Below are positions 28,192 through 37,246 of a stretch of 64,000 nt of DNA, one piece after another. How positions within the stretch are numbered: the first letter of the stretch is position 1; the number at the start of each line of letters is the position of its first letter. Source of the stretch: CAVWCQ01 sp963753545 (GTDB taxonomy: Bacteria > Chloroflexota > Anaerolineae > Aggregatilineales > Aggregatilineaceae); assembly GCA_963753545.1 (NCBI GenBank), contig CAVWCQ010000001.1, forward strand, positions 124,001 through 188,000. The letters are read 5' to 3'. The position numbers were made by a program, and so were the translations under genes. Below the pieces are notes generated by a model, which saw only the letters and a program-made list of their open reading frames with translations, had not been told where the DNA came from and ran no database searches.

Positions 28192-29233
28192 ATGACCCAA
28201 GACGACCTCAAAATTCAACTCCAGGCGGTGTTAGGTCCATCCTATGTGTTGCTCTGCGGACGCGGCACAACAGCGCTCTGGCTGGCTCTGCGCGCGATCC
28301 TGCGGCGTGATGGCCCCGGCGATGTGATCATTCCCGACCTGCTCTGCTCAACGGCGCTGGAAGGAGTGTTGCTGGCTGGGTTTAGGCCTGTCTTTGCTGG
28401 CGTCGATCCCGACCGCTTTACGCTCTCAGCGGACAGCGTGGCCCAGCTTCTGACTCCCCGGACGCGGGCCGTTGTCGTTGTGCACCTGTTTGGACACATT
28501 GCCGATATCGACGCCATCCGGCAAGCTGCACCGGGCGTTCCCCTCATTGAAGATGCCGTGCAAGGGTTGGGGGGCACATTTCAGGGTACGCCGGTAGGCT
28601 CTTTGGGCGACCTATCCTTTGTCAGCTTCGATCCGTACAAGATGATCGGCGGGCGCGGCGGGGCGCTTCTGTGGAAGGATGATTCTCTCACGCCGGGCAT
28701 CGAAGCGGATTTGTCCCGCCTCCCCGATATACCGGACCTATCGCTTCATGCGCTGGATTCTTTACTGCCGCCGCCTGCCGCATCTGCCTACGCCGTCCAA
28801 CTTAGAACGTTCGCCGCTCCGGTTTTGCTGCGCGCTTTTGATCCATCAGCCGCGAATCTGGAACAGATTATGTCCGGCTGGCAAACACTGGCCTCCCGCG
28901 TCGAGGAACGAAACGCGAAAGCCCGCTGGCTGCGAACGAATCTGTCGGATTTGCCATTAGCGCTGCCAGAAATTCGCGAGGGCGATGCGATCTGGCGGTA
29001 CACGATCACAGCGCCCTCGGTTATCTTTGCTCGGCGGCTCATGCGCACCATGCAGCTAGCCGGGTTGAGTGGAATCCGGACTGTACTATCCCCTCAGCCA
29101 ACTTTTCGACCAGCAGACTAACGCGCATCCGTTCACCAACAGACTGGTTAATTTGTGGGTCGATGAATCCGTCAGCGGCGACGTCCTGCAGCGGACGGTA
29201 GATGTGATCGCCGCCTTACCCTGGTCCAGCTAG
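28192..29233 (+). CDS. DegT/DnrJ/EryC1-family PLP aminotransferase (one frameshift)
   Basis: A fold-type I sugar aminotransferase of about 346 aa. The PLP-site Lys lies in SFDPYKMIGG. The Asp/Gln pair is in LIEDAVQGLGG and the cofactor-phosphate region is GRGTTALWLAL. The frame breaks at about 29070-29090. The other frame continues YYPLSQLFDQQTNAHPF and stops at TAG 29231-29233. Family members transfer an amino group to keto-sugars for surface polysaccharides or antibiotics. No other nucleotide-sugar gene is nearby, so the substrate is unknown. It overlaps the convergent gene by 4 nt. Confidence 0.8.
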
Positions 29234-30186
29234 GGATTGCCGCAGACAAAAAATGCCTGCGCTACGCCATTATCCAATGTCGTGACTGGCTGGAAGTTGG
29301 CGCTGTACAGATACCAGTTTGGATCGGGCACGGTAGCATTGCCCACTGGGACATTAGATTGTCGCGTTACAATACATCCGACATATAACTGCGGGACTCC
29401 ACTGCTGGTTGAGGTCAGGAGCAGTGGCGTACTCGCGTAGCTGCTGCCCGCTGCGCCCTGAAATTCAAAGCTTAGGGCAACAACAGCGCCGACGTTGCTG
29501 GTTCCCGCAAAGCCCTGGGCGAACTGTTGCAGCGTCTGGCCCGGCGCGCCGCCCTGCCAGTAGTTATAGGCGCGGACATAATCCGCCCCGGCAATCGCAT
29601 CATAGTAGGAACTGATCAGGCTGATCGGCGTGAGGCGGTTGTCAAACTTATATGTGACCGGGAAGGATGATACGGGTGTCGTACATGAATTTGCCGCCTG
29701 TACGAAATCAACGCTGGTAGCGGGATTTATCACCGCGCTGTTGAGATACCAGTTTGGATCGGGCTGGGTGGCATTGCCAACGGGTACGTTCGACTTCGTC
29801 ACATGAAAGCACCCGGCGTATGTCTGCCATGTATTGTTGGTCAGGTAGGTCAGCACCACGACCGGGATTTCGGCATGAATGGTTCCTGCCGCCGCACCCT
29901 GAATGATCGGGAGGCGGGCTAATGCCTGAACTGTCTGTACATTGGCGAATCCCTGGGCAAACTGCTGTAGCGTCGCGTTATTCGGCGCGTGGCCATTCCA
30001 ATAGCCATAGGCGCGGGTATAGTCGCGCAAAGCGATGGCGTTGTAATAGGAAGCGATCAGGTAAATCGGGTCATCCTGCCGGGAAAAAGCGATTATTCCG
30101 CCCGCGCTGGCTGGGCTGGCATTGCTGGTGATCAGCAATGCGGTCAGTACCGCGAGAACTGCTATCAATCGGCCTATGCGTGCCAT
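29230..30186 (-). CDS. Secreted protein with two tandem repeats, unknown function
   Basis: 318 aa with a signal peptide (MARIGRLIAVLAVL, cleavage near SPASA). The mature part is an internal duplication of about 135 aa. Each half starts PIYLIASYYNAIALRDYTRA or PISLISSYYDAIAGADYVRA and contains YW, TLQQFAQGFA, and later a Cys followed by KSNVPVGNAT or RQSNVPVGNAT and DPNWYL. The SYYDAI...YVRAYNYW helix suggests an NTF2-like fold, as in many cell-surface proteins, but this is tentative. Each half has two Cys that could pair. Confidence 0.65.
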   Translation of the reverse strand: MARIGRLIAVLAVLTALLITSNASPASAGGIIAFSRQDDPIYLIASYYNAIALRDYTRAYGYWNGHAPNNATLQQFAQGFANVQTVQALARLPIIQGAAAGTIHAEIPVVVLTYLTNNTWQTYAGCFHVTKSNVPVGNATQPDPNWYLNSAVINPATSVDFVQAANSCTTPVSSFPVTYKFDNRLTPISLISSYYDAIAGADYVRAYNYWQGGAPGQTLQQFAQGFAGTSNVGAVVALSFEFQGAAGSSYASTPLLLTSTSSGVPQLYVGCIVTRQSNVPVGNATVPDPNWYLYSANFQPVTTLDNGVAQAFFVCGNP

Positions 30187-30296
30187 GTTTCACTCCATGA
30201 GGTAAGCAGTCATAACAGATGCATCTTAATCCCAGATTCTGTTCCAAACTGCTCTGAAAAGCCACGCTTGCTCTATGAAATCCCAACGATACGGGT

Positions 30297-31307
30297 CTAC
30301 TGCGCCAGAATGGTCTCAATCTCCCGGAGTTCGTCTTGGCTGAAGGGCAGATTCCGAATCGCCGCCACGCTATCCTCAACCTGCTGGGCCGAACTGGATC
30401 CAATCAGCGCGGAGGTTGCCCCCGGATGGCGCAGTACCCAGGCAAGAGCCATCTGGGCCAGAGACTGCCCACGCTTCCGGGCCAGATCGTTCAGTTGGCG
30501 CGCCTTTGCCAGATAGTCCTCGGTGATGCGCTCTCGCTGGAGGAACGTGCCCGGCTTGGCTGCCCGCGAGTCTTCGGGGATACCCTTGAGATACCGATCC
30601 GTGAGCATGCCCTGCGCCAGCGGCGAGAAATAGATCATGCCGATTCCTTCCTGGACCGCAGTTTCGATCAAATCGGCTTCGACCCAGCGGTTGAACATGC
30701 TGTACGAAGCTTGGTTGATCAGGCATGGCGTGCCCAGTTCGCGCAGAATCCGCGCGGCTGCTCGTGTCTGTTCAGCGTTGTAGTTGGAAATGCCGACGTA
30801 AAGGGCTTTTCCCTGGCGGACCACGGCATCAAGCGCGGACATGGTTTCTTCCAGCGGCGTCTCAGGATCCGGGCGGTGGTGGTAGAAGATATCGACATAA
30901 TCCAGCCCCATGCGCTTCAGGCTTTGGTCCAGGCTGGAGATCAGATACTTGCGCGATCCCCATTCCCCATAGGGGCCGGGCCACATGTAGTACCCTGCTT
31001 TGGTGGAGATGATCAGTTCATCGCGGAAGGCGTGTAGGTCCTTGCGCATAATCTGCCCAAACGTATCTTCGGCAGACCCGGCTGGTGGGCCATAATTATT
31101 CGCCAGATCGAAGTGTGTCACGCCCAGGTCAAACGCCCGGCGCAGCATGGCGCGCGCATTCTCGATGGTGTCTACCCCACCGAAGTTATGCCAGAGACCC
31201 AATGAAATTGCAGGTAGTTTGAGGCCGCTGCGCCCACAGCGGTTAAATACCATCTTTTCATAACGATCATTTGCCGGTAAATAATAGGGTTCAACAGGTA
31301 GTGTCAT
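30297..31307 (-). CDS. Aldo/keto reductase, YghZ (L-glyceraldehyde 3-phosphate reductase)-like
   Basis: 336 aa from ATG 31307 (AGAGAA upstream). The longer frame to 31337 has no ribosome site. Catalytic tetrad: Asp and Tyr in HFDLANNYGPP, Lys in STKAGYYMWPG, His in YHHRPD. The region from NRCGRSGLKLPAISLGLWHN and PGPYGEWGSRKYL closely follows the YghZ/Gpr type and the related Kv-beta subgroup. It is a cytosolic NADPH-dependent reductase of aldehydes. It is divergently transcribed from the DUF72 gene with about 60 nt between starts. Confidence 0.85.
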   Translation of the reverse strand: MTLPVEPYYLPANDRYEKMVFNRCGRSGLKLPAISLGLWHNFGGVDTIENARAMLRRAFDLGVTHFDLANNYGPPAGSAEDTFGQIMRKDLHAFRDELIISTKAGYYMWPGPYGEWGSRKYLISSLDQSLKRMGLDYVDIFYHHRPDPETPLEETMSALDAVVRQGKALYVGISNYNAEQTRAAARILRELGTPCLINQASYSMFNRWVEADLIETAVQEGIGMIYFSPLAQGMLTDRYLKGIPEDSRAAKPGTFLQRERITEDYLAKARQLNDLARKRGQSLAQMALAWVLRHPGATSALIGSSSAQQVEDSVAAIRNLPFSQDELREIETILAQ

Positions 31308-31366
31308 TGTATATTCTCTCTTGTCGAAATGCCGCAAAACTAGTTACCAGTATATCCGAGGCAAGT

Positions 31367-32158
31367 ATGATTTACATCGGCACAAGTGGGTATTCTTATG
31401 CGGATTGGATCGGGCCGTTTTACCCGGCAGGGACCAGGAAAAACGACTTTCTGGAATTCTACAAAACGCAGTTTTCTACCACCGAGCTCAACTTTACCTA
31501 CTACCGCATGCCAGATGCGTCCATGCTGGCAAAGATCGCCGCCAAAGTGGAGAATGGGTTCTTGTTCTCGGTGAAAGCACCCGGCGAGATCACCCATGAG
31601 CGCGACGGCGATCCGCGCCCTCTAGTGGATCAGTTTACTGCCGCACTCGCGCCCCTGAAAGATGAAAGCAAGTTTGCCTGCGTCTTGCTCCAGTTTCCCA
31701 CCAGCTTCCACGCGACGCAGGCCAATGTCGGCTATCTCCGCCGACTGCGCGAACCGTTTGGTGATACGCCTGTTGTTGTCGAGTTCCGCCATCGGGATTG
31801 GATCAGCGAGGCGACCTTCGACCTCCTGCGTGAGAATAATCTCGGCTTTTGTTGCGTCGATCAACCCCAATTTGAGAGTTTGCTGCCGCCCATTGCAGTG
31901 GTGACCAGTGATATTGCCTATCTGCGCTTTCATGGCCGAAACGCGGAAAAGTGGTGGCATCATGACAAAGCATGGGAACGCTACGACTACATGTATGCAG
32001 CCCAGGAACTCCAGGAATGGGTCCCACGCCTGAAGGATATGGACGGGCAAACACAACTTACGCTGGTATATATGAACAACAACTGGCAGGGGAAGGGTCC
32101 GGCCTCTGCCCGTTTGCTTCGAGACTTATTGCGGCAATCAGGCGCAGCCGTAATTTAG
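31367..32158 (+). CDS. DUF72 family protein
   Basis: 263 aa from ATG 31367, preceded by CGAGG. The longer frame from 31271 overlaps the divergent gene and has no site. It shows the family's IYIGTSGYSYADWIGPFYP start, FLFSVKAPGEITH, LLQFPTSF, VVEFRHRDW and YLRFHGRN, with a TIM-barrel-like pattern. DUF72 (YecE-like) proteins are widespread and of unproven function. No Fe-S cysteine motif is visible here. Confidence 0.85.
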   Translation: MIYIGTSGYSYADWIGPFYPAGTRKNDFLEFYKTQFSTTELNFTYYRMPDASMLAKIAAKVENGFLFSVKAPGEITHERDGDPRPLVDQFTAALAPLKDESKFACVLLQFPTSFHATQANVGYLRRLREPFGDTPVVVEFRHRDWISEATFDLLRENNLGFCCVDQPQFESLLPPIAVVTSDIAYLRFHGRNAEKWWHHDKAWERYDYMYAAQELQEWVPRLKDMDGQTQLTLVYMNNNWQGKGPASARLLRDLLRQSGAAVI

Positions 32159-32235
32159 TGTTGCTTATCGGCACGGGGATCGAGCGCATCCCGCAGACCG
32201 TCGCCAATGAACTCATGACCGGCAGCCCAAACACG
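32155..32235 (-). pseudogene. 3' remnant of a DppC-like peptide ABC permease
   Basis: Between the stop of the MFS gene and the DUF72 gene the minus strand reads GHEFIGDGLRDALDPR and four more codons to TAA at 32155-32157. This is the characteristic C-terminus of DppC/OppC permeases; the intact copy at 46489 ends SFLGDGLRDAADPFTI. Nothing else of a permease remains upstream, where the MFS gene now abuts. It looks like a scar of a deletion or replacement. Confidence 0.5.
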
Positions 32236-32248
32236 GGGGTATTGAAAA

Positions 32249-33526
32249 TCATGCTGCCGCTGAAAGTCCTGCGTGGAATCGGTGGTAATACAGCCACGCG
32301 ACCGTGACGCCAATCATACACAGGATCGCGCAGATCAGCAGGGCCGCTTGAACGCCAAGCGTATCGGATAGTGCGCCGATCAAAAAGCCGCCAACAGGCG
32401 TACTTCCCTGAAACAGCAGCACATAAACACTCAGGATCCGGCCCCGCAAAGCGTCCGGCGAGTTAAGCTGAAGCAGAGTATTCGATGCTGTGGCGAAGGT
32501 GATGCCCGCGAATCCCAGGAAGACGAGCAGAAGCGCGGAAAGGGCAAAAAAGTGGCTGAGGGCGAGTCCTCCGAAGAGAATGCTGAATGCGCCCGCTCCC
32601 ACGAACAGACGGCGCATCGATATTTCCGCCAGGTAAGCGGTCACCAAAGCGGCGGCCAGTGATCCAGCACCCAGAAAGGACCCCAGCGATCCAAATCCCG
32701 CAGCACTCGTATGCAGGACGAATTTCGCCAGCAGCGGCAGGGTGATACTGAAGTTGTAGCCAAACGTGCCGATACCCGCTACAACGATCAGGATAGAGAG
32801 GATGATTGGAGTATGCCACGAATACGACAACCCCTCCTGCAGACGTCTGGCAGCAGACCCCTCGTTTGAAGGGGGAATCACATGCAGGGCCGATGCATCC
32901 ATTTGCAGCAGCGCAATAATAACGGGAATAAAACTTGCGGCATTCAGCAGCAAAGTTGGAGCGATGTCGATCTGGTCAATGATCACTCCGGCAATGGAAG
33001 GGCCGATGATGCGACAAATGTTAAAGACCATCGAGTTGAGCGCGATTGCGTTTGGTATATCCTCGCGCCCGACCATTTCAACGACAAACGCCTGTCGTAC
33101 CGGATTATCGATAGCGGTGATGATGCCCTGGCTGATCGCTAGCAGATAGATATGCCATAGTTGGATAACGCCCGCCGCGACCAGGATGCCAAAGACAAAC
33201 GCCTGGATCAGGGCTGCGGACTGAGTGAAGACCAGCGCGCGACGTTTCCACAGCCGGTCCGCCAGGACGCCGCCGAACAGCGCCAGGAGCGTTACCGGGA
33301 GAAATTGCAGCGTGGTCACCAGCCCCAGTTTGAGCGGCGATCCGGTAATTTGCAGCACCAGCCACGCCTGAGCCGTGGTTTGCATCCAGGTGCCAGTAAC
33401 CGAGATCAGTTGGCCAGTCAGAAAGAGCCGGAAATTACGGTTTTTGAGAGCGCGAAACCCCTGCGAAAAACGGCGTGGAGGGATAGGAGCAGACAGCGGT
33501 TTAGAGTGAGAGAGATTGCCCGGCAT
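32249..33526 (-). CDS. MFS transporter (MFS_3 / EntS-like exporter)
   Basis: 425 aa, about 12 membrane helices. The start RALKNRNFRLFLTGQLISVTGTWMQ and the loop GGVLADRLWKRR between helices 2 and 3 are typical of the MFS_3 group, which exports siderophores or drugs. Another signature is VFNICRIIGPSIAGVIID. The substrate is not predictable. It is monocistronic and abuts the remnant of an ABC permease at its 3' end. Confidence 0.85.
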   Translation of the reverse strand: MPGNLSHSKPLSAPIPPRRFSQGFRALKNRNFRLFLTGQLISVTGTWMQTTAQAWLVLQITGSPLKLGLVTTLQFLPVTLLALFGGVLADRLWKRRALVFTQSAALIQAFVFGILVAAGVIQLWHIYLLAISQGIITAIDNPVRQAFVVEMVGREDIPNAIALNSMVFNICRIIGPSIAGVIIDQIDIAPTLLLNAASFIPVIIALLQMDASALHVIPPSNEGSAARRLQEGLSYSWHTPIILSILIVVAGIGTFGYNFSITLPLLAKFVLHTSAAGFGSLGSFLGAGSLAAALVTAYLAEISMRRLFVGAGAFSILFGGLALSHFFALSALLLVFLGFAGITFATASNTLLQLNSPDALRGRILSVYVLLFQGSTPVGGFLIGALSDTLGVQAALLICAILCMIGVTVAWLYYHRFHAGLSAAA

Positions 33527-33570
33527 AAAGCGTCCATCTGATTGGTTACAACAAGACCTGTCCCTTAACC

Positions 33571-33762
33571 TTAACCCTTTTGCCAGATCGAGACAAACCT
33601 ACGATTGGGATCAGGTGACCATGACCTGTGTGCCCGCTCCCGGCGCTGGGCACGTTCATGCATCGATCTGTTGAGCGCGTTTGAAATCCGGCGCAGCGCC
33701 TCCGCGATATTCACCTGCCCCAGGTGTCTGATGCAGATTTGTACCGCCAGCGCAAGCCCCAG
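33571..33762 (-). pseudogene. Possible truncated reading frame next to repeat element A
   Basis: An open minus frame of about 64 codons starts at the border of repeat A without a start codon. It begins with a hydrophobic VLILGLALAVQICIRH and continues into a basic, Arg-rich tail ending SIWQKG and TAA at 33571-33573. It may be the 3' end of a gene cut off by the element. No family is recognised, and it could be chance. Confidence 0.25.
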
Positions 33763-34030
33763 AATTAGTACTTAAAGTTGAACTTTAAAGGAGTATTTTG
33801 CAGGGTTCTTTGGGTTTATACTAGTTCATAGGGGTGTTCGCTGCGTCCCTCCTGGCTACAACGTTTATGAACTGGCGGGATAGGCCTGTAATACCCCTCT
33901 CCAAAATCAGGCCAAAACTGAAGGTGTGTATGCGGTTAGAGAATGGTTTGTCGTGAAACCGGAAAGGGGGGGGTAAACAGATCGCCACGACGGCGAAGTG
34001 ATCAACTAATTTTTTTGAAAAGTTTGTTAA
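33763..34030 (+). repeat. Repeat element A (inverted partner of 63519-63763)
   Basis: The first 38 nt (AATTAGTACTTAAAGTTG onward, to 33800) are identical to the complement of the right end of element B. They contain the perfect 17-nt palindrome TTAAAGTT-G-AACTTTAA at 33772-33788. The centre is diverged but alignable. The last about 75 nt are again highly conserved: GTCGTGAAACCG, a G8 tract, CCACGACGGCGAAGTGATCA, a T-tract and GAAAAGTTTGTTA. GTCGTG and CACGAC can pair. No convincing protein is encoded. Confidence 0.8.
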
Positions 34031-34058
34031 TGGGGCACAAACAGCCCATCTATGAAAT

Positions 34059-34087
34059 GATGGGGCAGCCCGTCTCGCCGCCCCATC
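34059..34087 (-). terminator. Hairpin after kduD, probable operon end
   Basis: GATGGGGC and GCCCCATC form an 8-bp stem 43 nt downstream of the kduD stop. The T-tract is weak (ATTTCAT). It is the first strong hairpin after the long leftward uronate operon. Confidence 0.5.
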
Positions 34088-34102
34088 TCCCTCACTGGAT
34101 GA

Positions 34103-34132
34103 GCGGGCCACCCACTAGCGGGCCACCCACTA
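34103..34132. repeat. 15-nt tandem duplication at the kduD stop codon
   Basis: GCGGGCCACCCACTA occurs twice in a row, and a third, imperfect unit begins inside kduD. The kduD stop codon lies in the second unit, so the duplication repeats the gene's last bases downstream. Confidence 0.7.
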
Positions 34133-34900
34133 TCGGGCCAGCCATCCGCCATCCACTGGAACAATCGCCCCGTGCATATAACGCGCCGCGTCCGATGCCA
34201 GGAACACAACCGCCCCTTGCAGATCGCAGGCATCGCCCCATCGTCCCGCCGGAATCCTCTCCAGGATCGTTTTGCTGCGCGCCTCATCTGCCCGCAGTGG
34301 AGCCGTGTTGTCCGTCGCCATGTAACCGGGCGCGATGGCATTGACATTAATGCCTATCCCGGCCCATTCGTTGGCTAAGGCGCGGGTCAGGCCCGCGACC
34401 GCGCTCTTGGAAGCGGTGTACGACGGGACCAGGATGCCGCCCTGGAACGACAGCATCGACGCGACGTTGATAATTTTGCCGCCGCCCTGCGCCTTCATGA
34501 TCCGTCCTGCCGCCTGTGATAGGAAAAAGACGGATCGCAGGTTGATATCGATCACGTTGTCCCAATCCTGCTCGCTATAATCCAGGGCAGGCGCGCGGCG
34601 GATAATCCCGGCATTGTTGACCAGAATATCCAGCCGCCCCAGCGTTTCGACAATCTGCCCCACGAGTTGGTTCAGATCATCCACCGACGCTGCCAGCAGG
34701 TCCACGCTCAGATTCATATAGCGCCGCCCCAGCGCTTTGATCTGGTCGCACGTCTCGTTACAGTCCGGCGTGCGATCCAGCCCCACGATATCGGCCCCCG
34801 CTTCTGCCAGTCCAACCGCCATTGCCTGCCCCAATCCCCGGCTGGCCCCTGTCACCAGGGCGACTTTGCCCTGCAAACTGAACGACTCAAGAATGCTCAT
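34130..34900 (-). CDS. kduD: 2-dehydro-3-deoxy-D-gluconate 5-dehydrogenase (KduD)
   Basis: 256-aa SDR that reduces 2,5-diketo-3-deoxygluconate to KDG with NAD(P)H in pectin breakdown. The start SILESFSLQGKVALVTGASR is the typical KduD N-terminus. It has GASRGLGQ, NNAGIIRR, catalytic Ser in NVASMLSFQGG, YTASK, and GDACDLQGAVVFLASDA. It is the last gene of the leftward uronate operon, 11 nt after kduI. Frame intact. Confidence 0.92.
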   Translation of the reverse strand: MSILESFSLQGKVALVTGASRGLGQAMAVGLAEAGADIVGLDRTPDCNETCDQIKALGRRYMNLSVDLLAASVDDLNQLVGQIVETLGRLDILVNNAGIIRRAPALDYSEQDWDNVIDINLRSVFFLSQAAGRIMKAQGGGKIINVASMLSFQGGILVPSYTASKSAVAGLTRALANEWAGIGINVNAIAPGYMATDNTAPLRADEARSKTILERIPAGRWGDACDLQGAVVFLASDAARYMHGAIVPVDGGWLAR

Positions 34901-34911
34901 TATGTCCTCGC

Positions 34912-35744
34912 CTAAAACAACTGGTCCATGCCAACCGGGTCCATATCGCTGAAGGTCTGGTTTTCCCCGGCCATCGCCCAGATAAACGCATAGTTGCCTG
35001 TTCCCATGCCGGAGTGAATCGACCAGCTTGGCGAGATCACCGCCTGCTCGTTGCGGATCACGATATGGCGGGTTTCGTCCGGCTCACCCATCAGGTGAAA
35101 GACAATATTCCCCTCGCCGATGTCAAAGTAGAAGTAAACTTCCATCCGCCGCACATGGGTATGGACAGGCATGGTATTCCACATATTGTTGGGGTCGAGC
35201 AGCGTCACGCCCATCACCAGTTGGCAGCTTTTCACGCCGTCGGGATGGATATATTTGTAAATCGTGCGCTCATTGGAATGGGCCAGATCCCCAGGTGCGC
35301 GGGAGCCGCCTTGCTGATCGGGATGTGCTGTGTTGGATAGGTGGCATGGGCGGGGGTGCTGCTGAAATAAAAGTGAGCAGGCTGGCTTGGATTATTGCTC
35401 TCGAAGCAGACTTCTTTGGCCCCCTTGCCGATATACAGCCCGTCGAGTTTCTGCATCGGGTAGGCCGTTCCGTCTACAGTGATTGTGCCTGGCCCCGCCA
35501 CATTGACGACGCCCATCTCGCGCCGTTCCAAAAAGTAAGCCGCGCCGAGCGTTTTGGGATCGCCCGCCAGCAGCAGTGGTTCCCCCGCCGGGCACACCCC
35601 GCCCGTAATCACGCGATCCACGTGGCTGTACACCATCTGGACTTCGCCGGGAACAAACAAGGTTTTTATCAGGAATGCTTGGCGAAGCTGTTCCGTCGTA
35701 AACGTCTTAACCTGATCGGGATGAGGCGCATAACGCATATCCAT
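34912..35744 (-). CDS. kduI: 5-keto-4-deoxyuronate isomerase (KduI), one frameshift
   Basis: It converts 5-keto-4-deoxyuronate to 2,5-diketo-3-deoxygluconate. Start ATG 35744 (MDMRYAPHPDQVKTF). The cupin zinc site is TMPVHTHVRRMEVYFYF (HxHx4E). Other family segments are VYSHVDRVITGG and GAAYFLERREMGVVN. The frame breaks at about 35285-35293 in a CCCC run, where HLG should continue DLAHSNERTIYKYIHPDG. The repaired length is about 277 aa, as expected. It lies between uxaE and kduD in the uronate operon. Confidence 0.9.
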
Positions 35745-35765
35745 TTTCCAATACTCTCCTTGAAT

Positions 35766-35795
35766 GTAGGGGCGGGTTAACAAACCCACCCTTAC
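35766..35795. repeat. Short palindromic repeat, GTAGGGGCGGGTT type (copy 2)
   Basis: GTAGGGGCGGGTT, a 4-nt loop, then AACCCACCCTTAC. It has the same left arm as copy 1 at 25488. It lies between uxaE and kduI inside the operon, where it forms a hairpin in the transcript. Confidence 0.6.
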
Positions 35796-35801
35796 GGCTG
35801 T

Positions 35802-37239
35802 CTACAAAAATGGCTCCAAATGCCGCGCGAAATGCTTCTGAAGCAGCGCGTCGTATCGCTCTTCGTGGGCGCGCAGCATGGCATGCAGGGCCTCGCCGTA
35901 CTGGGCCAGGACCGATCCAAACGTGACATGCAGCACTTGCCGTGCGTCAAACTGGTTGAGCAGCGCGGGCAGGTCAGCATCGCTCAGACGGCTGGCGCGG
36001 CGGCACTTTTCCCAGATCGGCGGAAACATGATAAGTCGCGCAATCGGTTTCGTAGCGCCCGCGCGAAAAATCGAAGACCTCGCGGAAGGCCGCCGGATCA
36101 ACTTCGGCCCAGATGCGCAGCGCTTCCAGGTAGCTGGTGCCAGCCGTTTTCAGATGGACCAGCCCGCCCGCATGCCGGGCCGCCAGCGGATAGACGCTGA
36201 ATTTATCCGACCCGGAATGCAGGCTGAGTTTGTAGCCGCCGAAATGATGCATGACCGCCGCATGCCCGGCGAGACATCGTCCAGATCGTTCAGATTCGCC
36301 GATGTAATCCACGCCTTTTTCGAAGCGCCCGACAAAGCGCGGCGCGAGGCTGACCCATTCCACGCCCAGGCGGCGCATCTCGGCGGCGAGGAAAAAATGT
36401 TCGTGCGATCGGGGTTGGCGAGTCGGTTTCATCCACCGACACTTCAAAATCGAACGGTTTGCCGCCCATCTGCGCTTTCAGGTGGTCGGTACATCGCGGC
36501 GATATGGGCCACCGCTCGTCCATACTTGGCCGCCGCCCGTAGCAGGGCCAGCCTCGATCAAACGTCAGGTCCGCTCCCCAGGTTGAAGGATTTGCCCAGA
36601 AAACGCTGTTCGAGATCGGCCAGTGAGCTGTCCAAGTCCGGCCAGGGCAGCGCGTTGCACTTTATCGCACCAGCACAGGCAGCGGGTCGGTTTCCGCGTG
36701 GTTATCGACGTGATCGCCAGGATCGACGGTGAAGAATGAATAGCCTGCCGCGACAAATGGCGCGATCACATCCGGCGTCTTGAGATGATCGGCATCCGCG
36801 CCCCAGGCCTCGCGCCAGCCCGCCTGGAAAACGCCCCACATGCGCGTCATCCATCACCTGCTGCGGCGTGCGCCCTGTGCGTGCATTCTCCCGCACGGAC
36901 TGCTGGGCGAAGATCGGCGCGATTCCGGTGCCGCGCACGGCCTGAACATGGCCCGGCGTGGCCTGTCCCAGCCGATCCCCAAACCCTGCCGAAGTGCGCA
37001 GTCCAAGCGCCACCGGGTTCAGCCAGGGCAGCCGGGATCGCAGCGCCGCGGCATTTTGCGGCGTGAGGGAGCAGATCAGCACATCGCCTTGCTGCTTGCC
37101 GTCAAAACCCGCGGTGTTGCCTTCCACGCCCAGCCATTTGTCACCCGCGGGATCACGCGCCAGAAAATAGCTTGTGCCGTCCAGTTCAACAATTGAATTC
37201 GCTGTAAACAGCGAGTCCCTCAATCTTTTTTAAGGTCAT
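35802..37239 (-). CDS. uxaE: Tagaturonate/fructuronate epimerase (UxaE), several frameshifts
   Basis: The family is clear from pieces in different frames: GFGDRLGQATPGHVQAVRG, IAPIFAQQSVRENARTGRTP, VFQAGWREAWGADADHLKT, YSFFTVDPGDHVDN, HHFGGYKLSLHSGSDKFSVY and TFGSVLAQYGEALHAML. UxaE links tagaturonate to fructuronate, which joins galacturonate to the glucuronate branch without UxaB/UxaA. I place the start at ATG 37239 (MTLKKIEGLAVYSE), with GAGG upstream and 7 nt after uxaC. At least five single-base shifts break it. The repaired length is about 475 aa, as in known UxaE. Confidence 0.82.
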
Positions 37240-37246
37240 TATTGCC

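Noticed and set aside
30336..31037. 233-codon plus-strand open frame
   Set aside because: It lies wholly antisense to the aldo/keto reductase, which has a complete catalytic tetrad.
33966..33973. G8 tract in repeats A and B as a phase-variable switch
   Set aside because: The tract is not in or before a recognisable gene and has the same length in both copies, so there is no evidence for switching.
33821..34111. 96-codon minus-strand open frame across repeat A
   Set aside because: Part of the translation is shared with repeat B, but B has in-frame stops, so coding is not conserved. The conservation is better explained at the DNA or RNA level.
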